A stretch of 64,000 bases of DNA, from positions 27,151-91,150 of the forward strand of contig JALIZF010000828.1 of NCBI GenBank assembly GCA_029948255.1, in the 5' to 3' direction. A program made the position numbers and the translations under genes. The notes beneath the pieces are model-generated. The model was not told where the DNA came from. It did no database searches and worked only from the letters and a program-made list of their open reading frames with translations. The first letter of the stretch is position 1. Every line of letters starts with the position of its first letter. Source of the DNA: Telmatactis stephensoni (taxonomy: Eukaryota > Cnidaria > Anthozoa > Actiniaria > Isophelliidae). Below are positions 13,764 to 25,844 of the stretch, piece by piece.

Positions 13764-13957
13764 TTTGTTAAGTATACAGTAAATGTAAATGTATGGGTCA
13801 AAACATCTTAAAATTCGTTTGCAATAAACTTGGACTAACCTCTGTCTGTAGTTGTTTTTGATAGCTAGTATGTATGTAGATTCTTTCTAACTGGTTTTTG
13901 GCGGCCGCCGCTCCAAAGTGGATCAGTTTTCTTCTATTCCACTCTCAGTCTCCTCAA

Positions 13958-13995
13958 CTCCCCCCCCCCCCCCCACCCAAAAAAAAATTTTTTTT
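13958..13995. repeat. C-tract joined to A/T tracts
   Basis: A run of about 14 C is followed by runs of A and T. Similar C/G homopolymer runs beside A/T runs recur at 24-55, 25851-25880 and 28838-28866. Confidence 0.7.
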
Positions 13996-15109
13996 TGAGG
14001 AGTATAAAGTATAAATACTTAAGAGTATAGTCAAGACTATATGCGCAACTCTTACATTATTTCTTTTTGATATCAGTTATTTTAATTATAAAGCAGATAA
14101 GGAGTGCATGAACTGATACATATTGGAGAGAGAGAGACGGAATTTTGCATATAGCCGGAAAGTCCTTAGTAATCGAGTACTTTGAATTCAGATTAATGCT
14201 ACTTTCCGTATACTAACTGTCGGAAGTGAGCGCGGCCAAGGCAAAAGGTAGACGACCCGCGGGCGGGGCACGCGTTAATTGTGACAAATTTTTGGCGCGC
14301 GTGGTTTTCTCTCTTTGTTTTTGCCTCTGTTAATTTTCTAAGTGTATGGCATCTCTGGCATCTCTTGCCTTACTTCATTCAAACTTCACAGTGTTATTAA
14401 TTTGGACGTGCTCTTTCCTGCTATGGTAATTATTCTTCTGTCCTGTGGTCGTTTGGAATTACGTAATAAAAGCTCATTTTAAACAGCAATGTAAATGAAG
14501 TTTTCGATTTTCGCGAAGTTTCCTTTTTGAATTAACATTGATCTTCATAAAATTGCCACATGACATAGATAACCTAGCTAAACTAATATTCATAGCGCGC
14601 TCCAGCGTGTAAAGAGGGTCTCAATGGGGTTAACCGTCAACCGTCAAAAATTTCAACCGCCAATCGTCAAATGAGGGAAATTTTAACCGTCAAGCGTCAA
14701 AAAAATTAACCGTCAAATCCACTCTCGAACAATTTTTCTAAGTTATTATATTTTTTCCAAATGCGTGTATTTTTCAAGACGTTATAACAATTTCACTATT
14801 TCAATATATACCGTTAAAACTTTATAAAAGTCATATTGAACTTCATACTGTCGGCAGAACTGCTGGCTGGTCGCAAGCACATTGATAGGGGAGGTTCGAT
14901 TTCCACCATTTTCGGCTGGATTAGGGAATCGCTTCAGAATGAACTGTATAAGTATCAGAGATCCCGCTGGCTTTTGGAAAGTGGAATGAATTTTTTTTAG
15001 ATAACTCTTATTAATTTCAAGGAATGTGCATGTTTTTCTAAATTACGCAAAACTTTGAAAGCATCAAGCTAGTGTAAAGCCGGTTTATGTAGTTTTTTTT
15101 CCGTTTGAA

Positions 15110-15470
15110 ACCTGAATTTTAAGACAAGAAAAATTAGAGAAGAGAAAAAGAATCCATTAAAAACAGGAAAAAGGAGAAAAAAGAAAAGTTCAGTTGTTGG
15201 CGCAGGTAGGACTCGAAACCCGTTACCCAAAGAAATTAGTATGCTAATTTTATGCAAACCCCCAAAAATCGGACCATGCATCCAGACAAATCGCTGAATC
15301 ATCGCATGTTACGTATAGGATGGAGATTTCGGCCCCTTCCGCGCTATCCGGTAGAACGCAGCCAGCTTCGCAGTCAAAGAGGGAGGAAACAGTCGGATCC
15401 TAGGCCGTAAATAACTGTACCTTACCACTAGGCTAACTGGTCTACTGAGGGATTTGGAGAACAAAATAAC
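15110..15470 (-). repeat. tRNA-like SINE family, copy A
   Basis: It shares with 17150-17540, in the same orientation, a purine-rich start, a reversed B-box-like word (ACTCGAAACCCGTTACCC), the phrase GAAGATTTCGGCCCC or GGAGATTTCGGCCCC, CGCTATCC, and a terminal stretch around AGACCGC or ACTAGGC. The two copies are considerably diverged. Confidence 0.5.
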
Positions 15471-15509
15471 CTAGTGTATCGCGTGAATTGGCTATCTATT
15501 GTTGTGCAA

Positions 15510-15626
15510 ATTACGCGATCCCGTGGCGTAGTTGGAAAAACCTTGTACTGTGAAGCAAGTGAGCAGATGTAAGAGCCGGGTTCGAAACCGGCTAGGGGCC
15601 CAATTTTTTTTTTTTTTTTTTTTTTT
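15510..15626 (+). repeat. tRNA-derived SINE with A box, B box and T tail
   Basis: TGGCGTAGTTGG fits a Pol III A box and GGTTCGAAACC fits a B box about 55 bases later. A run of about 22 T follows. The acceptor-stem pairing expected of a functional tRNA is poor, so I call it a SINE rather than a tRNA gene. Confidence 0.6.
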
Positions 15627-15748
15627 GGTCTCAAAATCAATATTAGCTAGTTGTTAATTAAAGGAGAGAGAAAAGACAGAAACAGAAAAAGATTATATGA
15701 AAGAATAAATTGAAAAATCGTGGAGAATACTTCAAATAAAATAATACT

Positions 15749-16180
15749 AATAAGCAATTATTGGATGAGGTCGAGTAGGATATGGGGAATTATTAAGGCC
15801 GAGGTTTGTGTTATCTGCCGAAGCCGAAGGCTGAGGCAGATAACACAAACCGAGGCCTTAATAATTCCCCATATCCTACGAGAAACGAATTCAATAATTG
15901 TTTTATTATTTTTGAAAATAATTCTTTCTCAGTTGTGCTTTGTTGACAAGAATACATGTTGTTGTTGTTTTCCCGCTTTTGGCATGAATCGCATAAATTA
16001 GCGTGACGTCATACCGCAAGCTAATTTTCCATATTCGAGAAAATTACGTCATAACTTCGAATAATGGTTTTCAACATTTTCATAACTCCAAATTTGGGCA
16101 GCTAGCCGGCGACTATGGTAATTTATCCGGTGGCTCTTAGCCAATCAAAACTCTTGAATTATTTTCAAAATATAATAATA
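15749..16180. repeat. MITE copy 1 with central 45 bp-arm hairpin
   Basis: It is almost identical, in inverted orientation, to 30339-30683. Copy 1 also carries a near-perfect palindrome (arms 15776-15820 and 15834-15879, centre GAAGCCGAAGGCT) that copy 2 lacks. It contains the words GACGTCATACCGCAAGC and GAGCCACCGGATAAATTACC (the latter reversed). The high identity of the copies suggests recent movement. Confidence 0.75.
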
Positions 16181-16707
16181 CTTAATAGCTGAAGGTCTGG
16201 GTTTTGATAAAACCATAATTCACTAGCATTTACCAAAGGTTCATTTAGAGAGAAATGCAACAATGTGACTGTAGTTTGTTAAGGAAAAGTACTAGTAGCC
16301 TAATTTAAGCTAATATAAGCGGCCATTTTATTCTGTGGGAGGGGAGGGGGGTTCGTTAGATCGAACCACCCCAAGCGACGGGCCTCGAACTGAAAAACCC
16401 TTTACGGTGATATCGAAATTTGCCTAATACATCGATAATGCAGCATATTCATTCTATTTTCTGGTCAAATGTTAAACCGCAATACAAGAAACGGGTACGG
16501 TTAGACAGCAACAAGTTGCAACAGTAACAACTAGCGAAGTAATTTCACAAAAATTGATGATTAACTATTGGTTAGTAATAGTATTTAACCGTCAAAGAGT
16601 AGAATTAACCGTCAACCGTCAAAACAACGAATTTCTTACCGTCAACCGTCAAAAAGGCGACATTTTGACCGTCAACCGTCAAAGCTATACCCCCATTGAG
16701 ACCCCCT

Positions 16708-18915
16708 GTAAAACGACCTCTCTGAAACAGAGCCTGGAGTGCCTGTGGTTCTTTTAGCCATCCGTTCGTTGATTCATCCTGATTCATTCGTTCGTTCATT
16801 TACACCCTCAATAAGAATCTACACATATCTACACATAGAACAAGGTGGGGCTCCATAAGAAGAAGACAACTGCATGATGTATATCTTCTACTCTAAAGAG
16901 TTTAAATTGACAGGGGCCCTTTATATTTGCAGGAATATGTGGACAGATTGCTATTGAAGTTAGAAACAAAGAAGACTATTATACCATATACAAACCAGCC
17001 AAGTAACATCCGGTGACATATTCAAGAAATATATAGAATGAACTGCAAAATTTGCATAGATTAATAATGATGAAATTTAATATTTATAGTAGAACAGATT
17101 GCTAAAAATTTAAAATACTCAAAAATGACACAAAAAGCTAAAATCTAAGTATTAAGAAACTGAAAAAGAAAAAAGAGGGTAAAAAGGAAGGGAAAAAAGG
17201 GGAAAAAGGAAAAATATTCCGACCTCAACAGGGCTCGAACCTGTAACCCTTAAATTTGACCCCCCGGAAATGGAGTGAACAATAACTAGATAATTAAAAA
17301 AATAGGAAAAAAAATTTGGGACGATTCTCCCGAGACATTCAAAGAAGCTGAGACATCGAATCGACTTACGTTACGGATGAAGATTTCGGCCCCATCCACG
17401 CTATCCCGGTGCTACATAAAACAGTTGTCTTAGCCCGAAGGCCAGGGAGGGAGACGATATCCGGACCCTAATCCATACCTTTAGATATCACCTTAGACCG
17501 CTACGCTATCTAGACACTTAATGAATATAATGTCTAATCGGGGTAGTCTATTCGGCGAAGTTTCATTGTGATGCTAATAGGACTGTTCCAAATCCTGGGG
17601 GAAATAGGAGAGCCAATCAAAGTCCAGTAATCGTAAGAATTTCATAAATAAACAGAGAAAAGAGTAAATAAAAGAATAAATATCCGTGAACATTTGTCAG
17701 AATATATATAAGGCTTAGGTTTGTATCGTCAAAAAGTCAACACGCCAATGATTGTTTAGTGGATTTTACGCCTGGTTTTTTGCTGGATGATCATCAAAAC
17801 TGATGTCCTATTTCAAGAACAATCTTGAGGCAAGATTAAAGTTAAGTACTTAAACAGTTTTAAAATTTGGATAAATGCGATGCAATCTTGTTAATTTGTT
17901 AAAGTACGGTAACACGAGCAATAAAATCACTCAACTTGTCTCGCAACATCGCGTTGCGAAACGAGTTGAAGAGCGATGCTGCGCGTTATCAGTTTCCACC
18001 CGAAAACAAACTTGTCTCGCAACAAAATAGTTTGCTGCAAGTTGAGTGAATCCTGACTTCTTTCTCATCACAGCCCTACTGGGCTCGGTCCGCACTGTCA
18101 AGACCTCGATCGGTCTGATATCTTAATTTCCGTAATAACCGCGCTTTCGGTTAATAATAAGAAAGTAATTATTAACTCCAAATCTTTATTAGATCGGCCG
18201 CTCATTTAGGCTCACTATTAGTACCTGCCGTAGACCGAGCTAGTGTGGAAAATGACCCAGATGGCCTTTGCAAGCAAGCTTTGTTACTCGGGCTTCCTCG
18301 TAGCGCAAGTGAACGCCATTTTAGCGTCTTGTTTTAAGTAACAATGCCATCACGCGCGTAAGGCTCTCGAACAATAGAATTTAATTTTTGATGTGCGCGC
18401 GGACGGGACATGCTTTTAGCAATTTGAGAGCCTTGCGCGCTCAATGCCGTTGTTACTAAAAATAACCTTAGTCGTTACGAACATCGCACAGACATCAATA
18501 CTGAGTTTCGCTCTCTTAGTATTATGGTCTTTAGTGCATATTATTTCTTCCAAGATGGTCGTCGATGAGTACATGTACCTTCTCAGAAAGAGTCCTCTAT
18601 AACTGTAAATACCCATATCTAAGCTAACTGTAGGTACCTAAATTACTTAGCCTTATCTATCTTTTACACGGCCTTTTCAATCTAGCCTGTGTACAGCCGT
18701 TTCCGATCCCTCCCCCTCAACTCCCCCCCCCCCCCCCCTACGTGATATGATTCCCTATTCCCTGTTCCCTATTCATTCAGACATTTGGCCTGCCTGTACG
18801 TGGTTGAAATCATTGAGGAAACAAGATGGAAATATAGTATTCCTAAAAATTTATAATTAAAGGTATTGCAGCAGAAGTAACGAACATTGGAGGGGGTGGG
18901 TACACTGGGTACCAT
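16708..18915. other. Gene-free region with repeat remnants
   Basis: It contains a SINE-like copy (17150-17540), a segment with CAACTTGTCTCGCAACA words (17925-18055) related to the MITE at 32232-32545, and a poly-C run near 18722. No coding exon is recognised. Confidence 0.5.
17150..17540 (-). repeat. tRNA-like SINE family, copy B
   Basis: This is the direct counterpart of 15110-15470. It has a reversed B-box-like word (GGGCTCGAACCTGTAACCCT) and the GAAGATTTCGGCCCC phrase. Confidence 0.5.
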
Positions 18916-19059
18916 AGGCCATTATTTTTCTAATACGTTGCCTTTCTTCTATTTTTAGTATTTAGCATAATAAACAGGGGGTTTGTAGATTTGCAATTAA
19001 TGCACAGGTTAAAAATAATAACCCCTGGTACACAGGGTTCCCATGTATGGAAGGCCAGG

Positions 19060-19250
19060 TGCGCATTCAGGGCTACCTTCAGGAGGGGGTGCACTGTCTT
19101 CAGGAGGGGGTGCACAATCATATAAATTGGAAACTGCACAGAGGATATTTTTAAAAGCATATTGAGAAAAAGGACTAAAGTTGTCCCAGAAGCAGGGTGT
19201 GTGCTCCCCCCCCCCCTGCGCCCCCCCCCCCCTAAATCCATCCCTGGATG
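19060..19250. repeat. Dispersed repeat with CAGGAGGGGGTGCAC units
   Basis: Two tandem CTTCAGGAGGGGGTGCAC units and flanking sequence match, in inverted orientation, the repeat at 27965-28165, which has four units. C runs near 19207-19232 close it. Confidence 0.6.
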
Positions 19251-19634
19251 GAAGCAATAAATTCAATGAAGCCCACACAGGGGAGTGGTAAGGGGAGGTG
19301 ACAGGGAGGGAAAGGACTTTCCCTTCCTTTCCAATCCTTCCCCACCATGTTATCATCCCTTAAGAGCTCGCCATGCAGGCTAAATTAAATCCAGACATAA
19401 ATGAACACATACACATTGTTGAACTCATAATAGTGTTACTTTTATTCTGTGATATACAATATTGGTAACAAGATGAAAAAAATACTAGTAGGATTGTTTG
19501 TAATTTTTGTTTCTGAAATGAATCCTAAGGAATACACATATCTTGCTATATATAATTTATATGTATTTTAAGCAATGAAATTATAACATATTTGTATTTT
19601 TTATAACTATCTAATAGCCTTTCACAGTCAAATT

Positions 19635-19900
19635 GAAAGAAAGAAAGAAAGAAAGAAAGAAAAGAAAAGAAAGGAAGAAAGAAAGGAAGGAAGGACGGAA
19701 GGAAGGAAGAAAGAAAGAGAAAAATAGAGAAAAAGTTAGAAAGAAAGAAAAAAGCAAGCAAGCAAAAACAAAAGTAGGATGAAAAGAAGTAAAGATCAAA
19801 AAGGGTGAAAAAGAAAAAGTGAAAAAGGTAGGATGGAAGAAAAAAGGAAGAAAGGAAAAGAAAACTGAGAAAAAGAATGAAAGAAATGAACAAAACTGAG
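19635..19900. repeat. GAAA/GGAA purine-rich simple repeat
   Basis: About 270 bases are almost purely purine on the plus strand (GAAA, GGAA and AAAG units). The reading frames through it encode only Phe/Ser/Leu runs and are not genes. Confidence 0.85.
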
Positions 19901-20053
19901 TAAAAACAGATTTATACTATTAATAATAATTTTTAGTACTTTATCTACACATCTACATAATTTTTGTGGAAATTTCTATTAATATCAAACTCTCTGTAAA
20001 AAAACCCTAGAGAGAAAATTCTTCAAATGCTTTCAAAACAAAGAAACAAACAA

Positions 20054-20362
20054 AGATAGTCGAGAAACTTGAAGAAACAATACGTCGTAGAAATATAGAA
20101 TTCTTTAATGTAACGAATTTTCGACTAGCCATGCTAGTCTTCATCAGACTTAAAAGGATTACAATTGGAATCGGTATATGTATATATAAGATATGGATAT
20201 AGGAAGTGATGTAACAGGAAATAGATATACAAGTTTACAAATGTGGTAAATAGACGGAAATTACAGTAAAGATAAGAAATGGTAATGGCTAGTCGAAAAT
20301 TCGTTACATTAAAGAATTCCATATTTCTACGACGTATTGCTTCTTCAAGTTTCTCGACTATC
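20054..20362. mobile_element. Foldback fragment with degenerate hammerhead-like core (Penelope-type end)
   Basis: The arms 20054-20130 and 20284-20362 are inverted copies with about 150 bases between them. Read on the minus strand, the left arm continues into CTGATGA, a 7-bp stem II (GACTAGC / GCTAGTC) and GAAA (20147 down to about 20117). This is the hammerhead core order, but the first stem I pairs are mismatched. The right arm starts abruptly at the stem II loop. The Penelope-like fragment at 45590-46150 is built the same way. Confidence 0.5.
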
Positions 20363-20672
20363 TTCAGTATCTTCAATATACGTATTCAATTAGATCTTCT
20401 AATAGATCCATCATATACCGACACTTTGTGGTACATGGTTGCTTTCGACACAAGTCTATATATATATTTTTAAACAAACAAAATCTAACATTCTGTAAGC
20501 TAGTCTCCTTTGCAGCCATTATTAGCCTAGCTCCCACTCCCCTGCGGTCTGTGCTGTGCTGTTTTAGCATGTTAATTAAAGTCTTAAATGTTAACCTATC
20601 AAAATGCTAAGATGTGTCATACATGGAACCACATAGTCCAGATCTGGGCCCTCCTTTGCCATTTCTCTTCTT

Positions 20673-20718
20673 CATTTGGGCTTCCTGTGTCGTGGAAAGG
20701 ACACAGGAAGCCCAAATG
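20673..20718. repeat. Perfect 18-bp-arm hairpin
   Basis: CATTTGGGCTTCCTGTGT and its exact reverse complement flank a 10-base loop, just downstream of the raftlin-like gene's stop codon. The word TTGGGCTTCCTGT also occurs near 31061, and its complement near 38043, so this is a repeat-derived hairpin rather than a terminator. Confidence 0.7.
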
Positions 20719-20826
20719 AGAGCCACAAAAGAGTGCCCAGAGCCTAGACTAGGAACAACAGGTCACAGATATTTTAAAAGTCATACAAAAACTGCTAGAT
20801 ATAAATCATAAATGGTCATCCAGCAT

Positions 20827-23800
20827 CTAGTGCTTTTCTGGCAAGGGTGGAGCACTTGGTTCAGCTCTGTCATTAGCGCTGTAAGGTGGTGGTGGCCCCT
20901 GAGGCTGTGGGTACTGTTGTGCCCCTCCATAGTTATATGGTCCAGGGGGAGGATACTGGCTGTAATTACCTTGTACCTGACCAAGCGGGGCAGGGGCTGG
21001 TTGATAAGGTGCCTGTGGAGGGGATCCATAGTTGGGTTGCACTTGACCATGTACTATTCTCCTTTGAAAGAAGAACAGGACTTTGTATGTAATTGTTCCA
21101 AGTCCAACATTAGTGACTTCTGGTGTTTCTAACATACAAGCTAGCTCCCAACCTCTGTTGCCCATCTCAGATATCATGGGAGCCCAGTCTCCTTTGGCTT
21201 TTGTCTGGAAAAATCCAATCTGGAACAAAATTCAAACCAATTAAAACTTTATTTGCTGTAAAGTAAAGTAAAGCGACCATATTTTACATTGGTAACTTGT
21301 GACAGTAACTTGAGTAATCGATAAACTTGAGGTCGACGGTGCGCTCATTTTACTCCCCTCTCTCCATCAGTGCTCCATTTTAAGGGTATCTAATGCTACT
21401 TAAGCTACATAGAAAGGAAAGAAGTTGAAACAAGGATGTGAATCTGGGGATCGAACTCTGGACCTTTTGCACTGAAGGCCACGCACTAACCAACGTGTTC
21501 CATCCTTGCTCCTCGATTGTCAATTTATTCATTATTGTATCTTAATACACTCAATTGCAGCCCAAACTAATTTGTGAATTCATGCATGCACTAGTTTCCA
21601 TTTTCTTTTATGTGGCCATGAAATGTTATAAGTAATACCATGATCACCTCGGGATCCATTGTTTCAAGAGGGACGTTTAATGTCTAACATCCCTCCTACC
21701 TGAATAGAAATGAGGGACGTTTAGAACTAAATTTCCCTCATACATCATTAATGAGGGAAATTTAGAACTAAATTTCCCTCATTAATGATGTATGAGGGAA
21801 ATTTAGTTCTAAATTTCTCTCATTACTATTCATGAGGTACAGTCCCTCATATATCAATCATCGGGACGATCGGGACAGCTTTGCACGCTGTTCCGAAACT
21901 CTATAACTTTCTAATGCACCGATACCTCTTACCATTGCACACTCTTACGCATGTGGGAGCTATTCATTTTATTTTGCGCATGTGCGTAACGAAGCAAAGA
22001 AAGCTTATTGAAAACAATTTAGCTTTCGAGTTGATTAACAACCTATAAATACTTGTCCATTGTAAGTATAAAACAAAGAAATCTATTTTCAAAACTCCCC
22101 AGAGAACAGGGCTACGCACAATTGGTAAAAGAATTCAGTATACAATATGTTCAAGTTTTGGATGAACAAAAAAAGCGAAGTGGATTTTCGAATATTTCCT
22201 CGGTGATCATGGTATTACAAAGTAATACCATGACTTCTTCGGGATATTAGTGATTAAATGTCCCCTCAGCCTCGGGAGGTTTAGTAAAAGTCCCTCGGCC
22301 TACGACCTCGGGACTTCCACTAAACCTCCCTCGGCTTCGGGGACATTTAATCACTAATATCCCTCAGGGTCATGGTATTACTTATTAATAATAATTGCAT
22401 ATCTGCCCCAGGGGGCAGATAAAATGGCTTTAGGGGGAGTTCTGTGGATCCCTTTGACCCCACCCCCCAGATCTGCTACTGCTTGACAACATACCTTAAC
22501 AGTATGTTTGTACTCAATAATGACTCCATGGTACAATGGTGTGGGGTCATGCAATCTTTTTGCCTCCTTCTCAAAGAACCAAATGGAATTATGATCTCCA
22601 CTAAATGTAAAATCTGATAAACAAAATAGACATCTCAGCACTGGAAGGATATGGAATGGATGGATTAGCAAGCAAAATCGATGGATGGATAAATGAATGA
22701 ATGAATAAAATGAAGAAGAAAGAATGAAATGAATGAATGGATGGATGGATAGGAGAATAAAGAGAAAGAATTATGTAACAAAAAAATTAGTGGGCAAATG
22801 AATAGACAGATGGATAAATAGGCAAACAAACGAATGGAATGAAAAAAAATGAAAATGTGAACGAATGAATGAACAAACGAATGAAGGAACGAAGGAATGA
22901 ACAAATGAACAAATGACATACAGATGAATGAATAAATGGCTGAAGCAAGGAAGGAAAGGATTAGAGGACATAACATCATACCTCCATGACTTCTCTTTCC
23001 TTGGTCCCAAAATATCTCTACAAGCTTCCAGCCTTGTTGGAGATGGCCAATAAAATGCTTCATCCAGTCACAAGTAACTTTAACAAGTTTACCTGGACCA
23101 AACATCATTACTTGGACTGGAACATTTACCAACTGATATGTGTAAATTACAGGATTGGCATGCATGGGAATGTTGAAAAACACATCACATCCCATTTCTG
23201 AGGAGACAGAGATAGAGATTTCATATTTACTGAAAAAGAAACTGCAAAAGATTGGGAGATGAGATCATACTGTCTTGTAAGATTTCCATTTTGACTGGTT
23301 TCATTGATCCTTGAGCATGACACAAGAGAAGTATTTGCTACCTGAAGGAGGGTAACTCCAAACTATTTTGATGTAAGAGTAGGGTGATGGCACAGCACAG
23401 AAGAGTGTAGGTTTTTGTACAGTCATCCAAAAAGCCCTTAGTACTACATACCATCACTTCCACCAAGCAGATTTTTTGACAGTCCTGAAGTTCTCTTTTG
23501 TCCAGTGTGTTCTATACAAACCAGGCGACCTCCTTTAGCAGTTTGTTGGACAATCTATGAAAATCACAAGAACAGCAGAATGTATATGAGGTCACAAATT
23601 TGGGGGGGGGGGGGAGGGGGTGGAATGGGGGGAATTCATCAAGCTATTTTAACCTTTGCTAAGATATAGAGCAGAGCAGATTTTTATGTTGAGATTGATT
23701 TCAATATGATCACTATAAAGATTGGTATAATAACTGGAAAATGTGTTCAGCAATTAAATATATAATATGGAAGCCACGTACACTCTAGCAATATTGCACT

Positions 23801-25844
23801 GATCAAGGCAATCATGATCACTGAGATAGATTTTGTTCTAGATCTTAGCAAAGGTAGTGATTGCAGCAAAGTTTTCTGGAATTGTAGCAATCATATGGAA
23901 ATCAAAAGAAGGGGCCAGTTGATTAAGGGGAGGGGTACAGGGGTGCAAAACCCCTCCAAAGATGACTTTGGTCCCTTTTCTCCTTCATACAATAGCTACA
24001 TGTATCCTCTTGATCCTCTAGACTTTTCCAATTTCTACAACACATACACGCCATCCTGAAGCTTAATCCTGAATCTGCCCCTGCAAATTAAACCATCTAC
24101 TTACAGATGCTACAATGCCTGATGTGTTTGATACTTCATGACGTCTCCCACTCAATTGGTCCATTAAACCAGCACGCTCAGTTGTACGTATACTTGACTT
24201 AACCACTACCAGTTGCCAACTGTGTTGTACTGGTGGTCTTAAAATAATACAGGAAGGGCATAAGGTTCATTTGCACAGAATACTTTGCAGCTGTTTTAGA
24301 GAGTGTTTATACTTTACAGTGTACATGCTGCAGCCATTTTGTCGTGCTTAATAATGCAGTTGAACTTCAACTACTCCCATGAACAGACACCTTTATTTAA
24401 AACTACATTCCTGGCAATTTCTTATCGTTAACGAAAATCCTATTCATGGATCTGACTTTTAAACTTGACCCCTATGAAACTAGTCAACATAGACTTAAGT
24501 ACTATATTTTTGAGTTCCCATAAGCAGATAAAGTTGCACATTCTGCACAGATATAGATGCTGTTTTGTGCAAACTGCATTCCTCTAGGCACTTACCCTAT
24601 AGGTCTACTAAATATAGCCTGGAATGGACTCTCACTGGCATTCCAGCCAATTTTACCAATACCAGGAACATTGTTGAAATCAACCAATAAGAACCCTTGA
24701 CCATAAGGTGCACTCAATTCACCATATTTGGAAGTAATATCAGATGATACTTGAGTCTTGGTGCCTGTCAAGCCACGAGTGGCTAATAATAATAACAATA
24801 ATACAATATTGTAATAATATTTATTATTTATAAATTAAAGTTACACACATTTTACATGTGCATATGATCAAATGGCTAGAAAACACAGTCAAGTACATTG
24901 TACATGTATTATGTATCCTTGATAAAATTCAGGACCAATAAAACTACTGACAATAGTTTAGAAAATGTAATGCAGTGCAAGAGCCTTGAGATAATCGATG
25001 TTATACACACATAAATTTATCAGCAGGTTTGACATCATTTTTCATGATCATGTCCCATTCACTCAGTGTGACTCAAATTCAAGGCTTGAACAGTTTTCAT
25101 ATGAGTGTGAAATGGACCCTGCCATGATATCACGAGTGTACAGGGTTTTTTTCATGATGTGTGATCAAGCATTTTCATTTCTCATGATTTGAGAAATGAA
25201 CGAAATCATTTCTCATGATTCATACAAAACTGTCAGTTTACGTGCCGTGCGAAATCCTGAAGTTATTTTTTGAGATTCATGATTTTCTTGTCCTGTTCCT
25301 CGTGAATCAGTGGATTTGTTTCCAGACTTATGATAAAATTAAAAATGAACAGGTGATCCAAGTTGTCTCAATCCCGTGATGTTTGGTTTTATTGACTTCC
25401 AAAGCAATCGCAAAACATAATGACGGTGTACATGAAAACAGAGTAATGTGAGCAAATTAAGTTAAAGAGGTTTATACTATCATTTGTTTGTTTTTTTTTC
25501 AAAAAATTATGAAACAGTTACGTTAATTGTCTGTGATTTGTGATTTGATCTTTTTATTTCCCATGAACCATGCTGTGGACATTTGATATACCTGCCATAA
25601 CCTGTGTGCCAAAACCATGCCATTTTCATAGGCAATACAAAAACTACTTTAAACATTCCAATACTTACTTTCTCCAATTGTCAAGACTTCAATGGTATTA
25701 AAACAATACTCAAGTCTTAGTCCTGGGTAGAGATAAGGGTCCACTGGTAGTGGGGTGTGGTTCTTGTCAGAATAAGTACCCTGTTCGCTTGATGAGGCAC
25801 TTGACGAACTGTCTTCACCAGCAATGAAATTGCCAACTTTTTTC
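20827..25844 (-). CDS. Raftlin-like protein, C-terminal seven exons (5' end not found)
   Basis: Exons 25669-25844, 24596-24782, 24105-24237, 23452-23554, 22982-23197, 22495-22613 and 20827-21219 join in consistent phases and give about 440 residues up to the stop. The C-terminal part contains KGDWAPMISEMGNRGWELAC, then LETPEV, then YKVLFFFQRRIV. It resembles the end of raftlin (GW-LL-x-VLPTPV followed by VFLQRPV). Raftlins are acylated lipid-raft proteins that organise membrane receptor signalling. The first exons, which would carry the acylated MGC start, were not found between 25845 and 31600. The extreme C terminus is Pro-rich and holds both PPPPYS and EPSAPP, which match WW-binding and Tsg101-binding short motifs. 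An early exon has a Ser-rich stretch (SSSSASSSEQ). The exon structure is well supported; the family name is tentative. Confidence 0.6.
21418..21516 (-). repeat. tRNA-derived SINE copy
   Basis: On the minus strand an A-box-like GTTGGTTAGTGCGTGGCC and a B-box-like AGAGTTCGATCCCC are followed by TTGTTTCAACTTCTTTCC. The same tail occurs in the copy at 28677-28785. It lies in an intron of the raftlin-like gene. Confidence 0.65.
21631..22216. repeat. Foldback MITE A (AGTAATACCATGA termini)
   Basis: The left end AAGTAATACCATGATC is matched by GATCATGGTATTAC at 22204-22217. Inside are nested palindromes of GAGGGAAATTTAGAACTAAA and its complement (about 21709-21825). It lies in the intron between raftlin-like exons 22495-22613 and 20827-21219. 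Confidence 0.7.
22218..22383. repeat. Foldback MITE B, directly abutting MITE A
   Basis: AAGTAATACCATGA and TCATGGTATTACTT bound a 165-bp palindrome with arms rich in CCTCGGGAGG-type words. It uses the same termini as MITE A, separated by only a base or two, so the pair looks like one insertion into the end of another or a duplication. Confidence 0.7.
22665..22965. repeat. ATGA/ATGGATG tetranucleotide-rich simple repeat
   Basis: Long runs of GAATGAATG, GGATGGAT and relatives lie within a raftlin-like intron. Reading frames across it (Phe/Ile/His/Ser-rich) are artefacts. Confidence 0.8.

Larger units (their letters stand above)
14616..16707. mobile_element. Non-autonomous element with CCGTCAA subterminal repeats
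   Basis: The left end GGGTCTCAATGGGG and the right end CCCCATTGAGACCC are inverted copies bounding about 2.1 kb. Inside each end lies a cluster of the word AACCGTCAACCGTCAA and variants (14631-14716 and 16587-16683). Both clusters are in the same orientation, so they are not part of the inverted termini. Both outer flanks carry TGTAAA. The interior holds nested SINE-like copies and a MITE, and no transposase gene is visible. The superfamily is unknown. Confidence 0.6.

Noticed and set aside
15510..15600. Possible tRNA gene with GGTTCGAAACC B box
   Set aside because: There is no good cloverleaf and a T tail follows, as in SINEs.
22665..23010. Minus-strand frames rich in Ser, Phe, His and Ile
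   Set aside because: They run on from a real raftlin-like exon (22982-23197) into a tetranucleotide repeat beyond its splice donor.
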